Positions 59,541 through 64,000 of a stretch of DNA of 64,000 nucleotides are shown piece after piece. Positions within the stretch are counted from its first letter, which is position 1; every line of letters begins with the position of its first letter. The notes beneath the pieces were generated by a model. It was not told the DNA's origin. It ran no database searches and saw only the letters and a program-made list of their open reading frames with translations. The stretch spans positions 124,001-188,000 of the forward strand of contig PNMZ01000005.1 of NCBI GenBank assembly GCA_013823945.1. The letters are read 5' to 3'. This DNA comes from a bacterium (lineage in GTDB: Bacteria > Armatimonadota > Fimbriimonadia > Fimbriimonadales > Fimbriimonadaceae). A program made the position numbers and the translations under genes.

Positions 59541-62063
59541 TTACTCTTCGTCGTCGACTTTGTGGGAGGCTTGCTCTTTGACCGATTGCTTGCGCTTGAT
59601 GGTGCCGTAAGCACTGGTGTCAATTTCTGCGCCGGTAGTCGGGGCAGCGACGACCTGGGCCGCGCGAAGTTTGGACTCGTGCTGAGCTTCGGCGACAAGG
59701 CCCTCTTTCTCGCCTTTGCGTTTGATGACGGCTTTGTTCCAGAGCCAGAGGATCGGTGAAGCGTTAAAGATGGAGCTATATGTTCCTACGGCGATGCCAA
59801 AGAACATAACGAGCATCATGAATTTGAGATCGGGGGTAGGGGAACCCATGAAGAAGAGGAGAGCCATCGGGAGCATCGCAGTGAACGATGTGTTGATGGA
59901 GCGAGCGATGGTTTGAGTGACGGATCGGTCACAGATTTGGTCGAAGGTGACGGCTCCCCGGGAACGGCGGAGGTTCTCTCGGATACGGTCAAAAATGATG
60001 ATCGTATCGTGGACGGAGAACCCGACGACGGTGAGAAGCGCAGTGATGAACATCGAGCTGACTTCCCAGCCGAGGGCAAACCCGACGAGTCCGGCGAATC
60101 CGACGATGAACAAAACGTCGTGAAGAAGAGCGGCGACGGCACTTAACCCGAACTTGATTCCGTTCTTCATTCCACCAAGGGCGAATCCGAACCGGAGAGC
60201 CATATAGAGGACAATGAGGCTGGCAGAGATGAGAACGCCGTAGATTGCGTTGTTGGTGGTTTCAGCTCGGACGGAGGGGCCGACTTCGCTGATTCCGGAA
60301 TTTTCATCTACCGTTAGTCCAGCGGCCTCGCCGATCTTGTTGAGAGCGGCGGTTCCGCCTTCGGTGATCCCAGCACTGGTTGGTACGGTGATGTAGACCT
60401 GGCGAACATTATCAACTGCGGCAAATTTGATGTTTGCACCTTCGATGTCGTTCTTTGCCAGATTTTCAGCAATTTGGGCAGAAGTGACATTGGCATCGAC
60501 AGCAAAGCTGGCTTCAAATCCACCTTGGAATTCGACGTTTGGCTTGATTCCTCCCATGAAGACGAAGATGTAGAGGGGAAGGATGATGACTGCGGAGATC
60601 AGGAACCAACGTTTGGCTTTTCCGATAACTTGAATCGTTTTCTCTCCGGCACCGGCTTCGAGCTTTTCGCCGAAGAGGCTCCGATTTAGGGCATACCACT
60701 TGATGTCCGTACCGATACCGACGGACGTGAGTCCAATGAGAAGGGATCGGGTGACGAAGACGGCGGTGAAGAAGCTCACGAGCACCCCGATGACGAGGGC
60801 AGTTGCAAAGCCTTTGACGGCACTAGTGCCCATGATGAACAGGACGGTGCTCGTGATGACGGTACAGGCGTTTGAGTCAAGGATTGAACTGAGGGCGCGT
60901 TTGAATCCAAGTTCGATGGCGGTCATGAGCTTGCGACCAGCGCGGAGTTCTTCTTTGATCCGCTCGAAGACAAGGATGTTCGCGTCTACGGCCATCCCGG
61001 CGCTCAGAATGAACGCGGCGAGGGAGGCGAGGCTGAAGGTTGCGCCGATCGCTTTCATCATGGTGATGGTGAAGAGGCAATAGAGCACCATGGCAATGGC
61101 AGCAATGACTCCAGGGAAAGCGTAGTAGCCGATTAGATAGAGAATGATGATTCCCATTGCAACGGCCCCGGCGAACACCATTTGATCGAATGCTTTTTCG
61201 CCGATCGTGGGGGAAATTTTTTCTGATGCTTCGACAGTGAGGTCAACGGGGAGGGAGCCGGATTTGATGATGCTGCTCAGTTCACGGACGTATGAGGCTT
61301 CGAATTCGCCATTGATGAACGCACCATCTGAGAGGATCGCTCCATCTTCTTTTGGTGAGATTTGGAGGACACGACCCCCCATGACGAAGGCGAGATTTTC
61401 TCCTTCGTTGAGGTAGCGGCGCGACCATGCGGACATTTTCTTGGAACCGGCATCGCTGAAACGGAAGTTGGGCCGAGCTTTTCCGGAGGCAAGGGTTTCG
61501 GCGAATGCGTCTACGACTTCATCGCCTTCGAGGATTGGGTCGCCCCATGATTCGATAATTCGTTCGTAAGCAGGGTCTTTGGGGGTGATGATGGTGTCGG
61601 GAGCGGAGCGGCGGATAAATGTCGCGTAAGGGGCTCCGGTTTCGTCGATTACCTGATTTTCGGCGACATCGTATGTTTTTGATCGCTTTTGGGTAGTGAC
61701 GGTTTTGGCGTGGAAGACTTGGACTTTTGCAGTGCTCGAAAGGAGGGCTTTTGCTTGTTCTATGTTGGTTGCGCCGGGGAGTTCGATAACGAATTGGCGG
61801 TCACCTTTGGTGGCAACGGTGCCTTCGTTGACGCCAAGGCCTTGTCCTACTCTTCGTTCTAGGTTGTCTTGAACTTTGGCTTGGACAATGCTGATTTCGT
61901 CTTTCTGTTCTTCGGTGAGGGACTCCTCGTCAATTTGCATTGTGAGGCGGATACCGCCGGCGACGTCAAGCCCTTTTTTGAGTTTGGTTTGGGTGAAACC
62001 GTAAATCGACGCCGCGGTGAGTGCGACGACTAGGGCGAGAAACCATATGTTTCGATTCTGCAA
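59541..62063 (-). CDS. secDF: Fused protein-export membrane proteins SecD-SecF
   Basis: An 840-residue inner-membrane protein that uses the proton gradient to help complete Sec export. The SecD half (to about residue 478) has an N-terminal helix, a large periplasmic domain with KKGLDVAGGIRLTMQID and the SecD helices including AFILSAGMAVDANILVFERI. The SecF half has EVSSMFITALLTVVGFSVHD and a HDTIIIFDRIRENLRR block. Fusion of the two is the rule in Gram-positives and found in several other phyla. TTG start with AAGAGG eight bases upstream, inside a hairpin. The tail after about 760 is charged. Confidence 0.96.
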   Translation of the reverse strand: MQNRNIWFLALVVALTAASIYGFTQTKLKKGLDVAGGIRLTMQIDEESLTEEQKDEISIVQAKVQDNLERRVGQGLGVNEGTVATKGDRQFVIELPGATNIEQAKALLSSTAKVQVFHAKTVTTQKRSKTYDVAENQVIDETGAPYATFIRRSAPDTIITPKDPAYERIIESWGDPILEGDEVVDAFAETLASGKARPNFRFSDAGSKKMSAWSRRYLNEGENLAFVMGGRVLQISPKEDGAILSDGAFINGEFEASYVRELSSIIKSGSLPVDLTVEASEKISPTIGEKAFDQMVFAGAVAMGIIILYLIGYYAFPGVIAAIAMVLYCLFTITMMKAIGATFSLASLAAFILSAGMAVDANILVFERIKEELRAGRKLMTAIELGFKRALSSILDSNACTVITSTVLFIMGTSAVKGFATALVIGVLVSFFTAVFVTRSLLIGLTSVGIGTDIKWYALNRSLFGEKLEAGAGEKTIQVIGKAKRWFLISAVIILPLYIFVFMGGIKPNVEFQGGFEASFAVDANVTSAQIAENLAKNDIEGANIKFAAVDNVRQVYITVPTSAGITEGGTAALNKIGEAAGLTVDENSGISEVGPSVRAETTNNAIYGVLISASLIVLYMALRFGFALGGMKNGIKFGLSAVAALLHDVLFIVGFAGLVGFALGWEVSSMFITALLTVVGFSVHDTIIIFDRIRENLRRSRGAVTFDQICDRSVTQTIARSINTSFTAMLPMALLFFMGSPTPDLKFMMLVMFFGIAVGTYSSIFNASPILWLWNKAVIKRKGEKEGLVAEAQHESKLRAAQVVAAPTTGAEIDTSAYGTIKRKQSVKEQASHKVDDEE

Positions 62064-62069
62064 TTGGGA

Positions 62070-62104
62070 GCCTCTTGGCCTGGGGCCAGAGGCGGATTAT
62101 ACCA
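62070..62104 (-). promoter_or_regulatory. Extended -10 promoter and SD-sequestering hairpin before secDF
   Basis: On the minus strand, TGGTATAAT (62104-62096) is an extended -10. The 5' leader then forms GCCTCTGGCC/GGCCAAGAGGC (62093-62070, one bulge, 3-base loop), and the 3' arm contains AAGAGG, the secDF ribosome site. Opening of this hairpin would control translation. Confidence 0.65.
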
Positions 62105-62177
62105 GTGTGGTTTGGGTTCGGATTTGGGCGTGATGGGTCGGAATTTTATGGCTGACAGATGTTCACGCTGGCACTGA

Positions 62178-62873
62178 TTATCGTCGATTTGTGGTCGCCA
62201 TAGTCCAGGGGTTCTGCTCGACAGAGAGTCGTACCGATTCTTCAAGGTCAAGCTTCGACCTGTAGGTCAGAAATACAGCGGCTTGATTCGGCACAACCCA
62301 TTCCATGGATGTAGGTCGGAATGTGTTTTTATCAAATGCTTGATAGAGTTTGATTGGACTATTTCTTCTCGAGTCAAGGTGAGTGTGGAAAAACCAGTGA
62401 TTCGATTTTGTTGACTTGGGAGTGTTTCTATGAAGACTTTTTTGTCCTGGCTCAAGCCCCCTGAGAAATACTCCTTCATTGGATATGTCAAGGAACAGGG
62501 TATTGCTCCAGTCAAGTTCTTCATCGGGCAAGTTCTGGAAATTCAGACCTTTGAGGTTTCCTTTTAAGGAGTAGAGACTTGGATTGCTGACAGAGATTTT
62601 CAATTCACTGCCTGTCGCGACCATCCTTGAGCTGAATCCATTATTTTTACTAATCGTGACGCTTGATTTTGCACGATCGGAGGAAAGTACAGCGGATATT
62701 TGAGTGAATGACATTGACGAACTATCCGGATACGAAATGAAGATCTCTATCATTTCTTCAGTCTGGCGAGAGTTTGAGAAGTACACCCGCTTTCGATTCT
62801 CTAGTTCCTGCAGTGTCGCTGGCAGACCAGAACTAGAGGTGACGGCGATGAGCGAAGCAACACACGTTAGCAT
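62178..62873 (-). CDS. Secreted protein of unknown function
   Basis: A 231-residue exported protein with a short signal peptide (MLTCVASLIAVTSSS). The mature part is Ser/Asn-rich beta-type sequence without a recognised domain; a faint resemblance to the LolA-like neighbour downstream in coordinates (62877) is seen in overall layout only. Base composition differs from the rest: low GC and little strand skew in several 60-base samples, so it may be recently acquired. It starts 3 bases after the 62877 gene's stop, so the two may be coexpressed. Confidence 0.65.
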   Translation of the reverse strand: MLTCVASLIAVTSSSGLPATLQELENRKRVYFSNSRQTEEMIEIFISYPDSSSMSFTQISAVLSSDRAKSSVTISKNNGFSSRMVATGSELKISVSNPSLYSLKGNLKGLNFQNLPDEELDWSNTLFLDISNEGVFLRGLEPGQKSLHRNTPKSTKSNHWFFHTHLDSRRNSPIKLYQAFDKNTFRPTSMEWVVPNQAAVFLTYRSKLDLEESVRLSVEQNPWTMATTNRR

Positions 62874-62876
62874 AAG

Positions 62877-63650
62877 TTATTGTGGCGTGATTTTGCGGAA
62901 AGTGTTTGCATATTTGGAGGGGAAATCGAATTCGGAGATCGGGACGGCGGAATTGATTTGATCGTTGACGAGGTAGCCGAGAATGCGGCTTGTGCGTCCT
63001 TTGGTGGTTTTGGTGATCTCAAATTGGCGGAGGATGTATGAACCGGAGTCGAACCACTGGGTGATTTGGACTTGGGAATCGGAGCCAGGGTTGAGGGCTT
63101 TGGCGTCGTAACGCGTGACTTTTTTCCCGTTGAGGGTTTCCGGAACAGCGGGGGCGACGACGGGAGAGGGGTTGGTAGCGAATCGGACGCCAAGATCATC
63201 GATGGTGAGCGACATTTGACCTTCAGCAGGCCGGAGCGGTGGAGTGATTGGAGGGAGTGGATAGCCTTCTTCGGGGACGGTGAGTTCGTAGACTTTTTCG
63301 GTGAGATAAGCCGTCCACTTTTGTTTTTTGTTGTAGGCGGATTCGGCGACGTCTTGTCCGTTGACATTCAGCTTGGTGCGTCGTCCGTCGGGAGAAATGA
63401 CGAGGCCGACTTCTTGACGAGTTCCGGTGCCTTCTTGGGGGATCGAGACCATTACATAAGTGCCACGAAATCCGGTGAGTTTGTTGATGGCTTCGGTTTT
63501 CTGGGTTTCGATTTGCTCAAATGAGGGGGCTTGGAGGAGATTTAGCGATGTTGTGATTAGGACGACCCCTCCCTGAATCCCTCCCCAAGTTGGTGAGGGA
63601 GAGGCGAATGATACGCCGGCAAGTGCTACTGATGCGAGAAATGGGGTCAT
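62877..63650 (-). CDS. Exported LolA-like outer-membrane lipoprotein-carrier-type protein
   Basis: A 257-residue exported protein. The signal peptide (MTPFLASVALAGVSFA) is followed directly by about 13 residues encoded by a repeat element (copy 8). The rest has the LolA/LolB/RseB-type half-barrel pattern: INKLTGFRGTYVMVSIPQEG, RRTKLNVNGQDVAESAYNKK and VTRYDAKALNPGSDSQVQIT, FDSGSYILRQFEITKTTKGR. LolA-fold proteins carry lipoproteins or sense envelope stress. Which role applies is open. It is probably the first gene of a two-gene unit. Confidence 0.7.
   Translation of the reverse strand: MTPFLASVALAGVSFASPSPTWGGIQGGVVLITTSLNLLQAPSFEQIETQKTEAINKLTGFRGTYVMVSIPQEGTGTRQEVGLVISPDGRRTKLNVNGQDVAESAYNKKQKWTAYLTEKVYELTVPEEGYPLPPITPPLRPAEGQMSLTIDDLGVRFATNPSPVVAPAVPETLNGKKVTRYDAKALNPGSDSQVQITQWFDSGSYILRQFEITKTTKGRTSRILGYLVNDQINSAVPISEFDFPSKYANTFRKITPQ
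63566..63600 (+). repeat. Palindromic repeat, copy 8, inside a signal-peptide junction
   Basis: CCCTCCCCAA and TTGGTGAGGG (63579-63599, one mismatch) with a CCCCTCCCTGAAT lead-in. It lies in frame in the LolA-like gene and encodes residues about 17-29 (SPSPTWGGIQGGV), directly after the predicted signal-peptide core. Confidence 0.8.
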
Positions 63651-63739
63651 GGCGGTGGCTAATGATATTGACGAATTGGCGGGGGTGATGGTTTTTGACT
63701 AATTTTGGAATTTGGGATCGTTTTTAAGAATTCGGCTTT

Positions 63740-64000
63740 TTAGGCACCGTAGGGTGTCCAGATGTTTTTGATTTGGGTTGATCGGCGAAGGAATTCGGTG
63801 TGGGGCTGGGTGAAGTCAATGGAATCCGTGACGCACCAGGTTTGTTTGAGGTTTCCGGAGCTGAGCGACTGAATGGTATGGGCTCCTACTTCGCCGGAAA
63901 AATGCCAAACGAGGTCGATGCCGAGGTGATCGGCGACAGTTTTTTCGAGGTCGGCGTGCGGAGCGGTCAGGATATTGAAGACTCCGGCGGGGACATCCGA
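63740..64000 (-). CDS. Aldehyde dehydrogenase family protein, C-terminal part (partial)
   Basis: The frame is open to the window edge and ends at TAA 63740-63742, giving the last 86 residues. DVPAGVFNILTA matches the P-A-G-V-x-N-x-L/V-T block of the aldehyde dehydrogenase superfamily. A following H/W-rich SLSSGNLKQTWCVTDSIDF and the end RRSTQIKNIWTPYGA are like the C-terminal region of ALDH16-type proteins. The catalytic Cys/Glu part is outside the window. Oxidises aldehydes with NAD(P); substrate unknown. Confidence 0.7.
   Translation of the reverse strand, partial: SDVPAGVFNILTAPHADLEKTVADHLGIDLVWHFSGEVGAHTIQSLSSGNLKQTWCVTDSIDFTQPHTEFLRRSTQIKNIWTPYGA

Noticed and set aside
25500-63600. A CRISPR array
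   Set aside because: The C-rich/G-rich repeats are scattered kilobases apart, not regularly spaced with unique spacers, and no cas gene is present.

Overview
The window looks like chromosomal DNA of a Gram-negative bacterium. It carries kdsB (Kdo activation for LPS), a fused SecD-SecF, a PEP-CTERM protein, a CE4 deacetylase, DM13-domain proteins, prepilin-like proteins and a carotenoid cluster. The gene mix and protein style suggest Armatimonadota (Fimbriimonas-like). That placement is my inference, not a database result. No phage, transposase, integrase, CRISPR array or rRNA gene was seen, so this is mostly ordinary chromosome with a few accessory-looking islands.

Layout. 0-8.5 kb: a polysaccharide deacetylase, tRNA-Ile, a DEAD-box helicase with a long charged tail, an apparent operon of two DM13 proteins, an ECF sigma factor and a zinc anti-sigma protein, then a PAQR/hemolysin III protein, a secreted unknown and a short RNase HIII. 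8.6-20.4 kb: PII protein and an orphan PhoR-like kinase back to back, a GHL10 hydrolase, a small membrane-protein pair, serine deaminase, trhO, an AlkD-like gene, a redoxin, icd and several unknowns. 20.5-28.6 kb: proS, a beta-propeller phosphoesterase, a nitroreductase, a GH26 enzyme and a MATE/ANKH-like membrane protein, all on the minus strand. 28.7-36.3 kb: a PEP-CTERM protein, then a carotenoid locus (two CrtI-family enzymes, crtB, a PlsC-type acyltransferase, cruF and a divergent GT2 gene). Together these predict an acyclic, hydroxylated, glycosylated and acylated carotenoid. 36.3-39.5 kb: trmD-rplS-lepB-oxidase operon. 39.5-42.4 kb: a coupled pair of prepilin-like proteins with lectin/PA14-type C-terminal domains. 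42.4-53.8 kb: gcvH, DoxX, two MFS exporters, panB-panC, tRNA-Thr, a GT4, a Kef antiporter and greA with a lipoprotein. 53.8-54.1 kb: a possible structured RNA. 54.1-64 kb: a cytochrome c-copper monooxygenase, an SDR, an M16 protease pair, kdsB, secDF, two secreted proteins and the C-terminus of an aldehyde dehydrogenase.

Three genome-scale features stand out. First, a C-rich/G-rich palindromic repeat recurs about ten times between 20.4 and 63.6 kb, nearly always in one orientation. It lies both between genes and in frame inside coding sequences, and its G-rich strand has G-quadruplex-type runs. Second, many genes have a -10-like hexamer only 5 to 10 bases before the start codon, which suggests widespread leaderless transcription. 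Third, the plus strand is G-rich over T-rich regardless of gene direction, so plus- and minus-strand proteins differ in amino-acid make-up. The window therefore probably lies within one replichore.

Genes are tightly packed. Many pairs share a 4-base ATGA or TTGA overlap, and six convergent pairs overlap at their 3' ends. Starts were moved from the longest reading frame where a Shine-Dalgarno (SD) sequence, a -10 element or the family length supported it.
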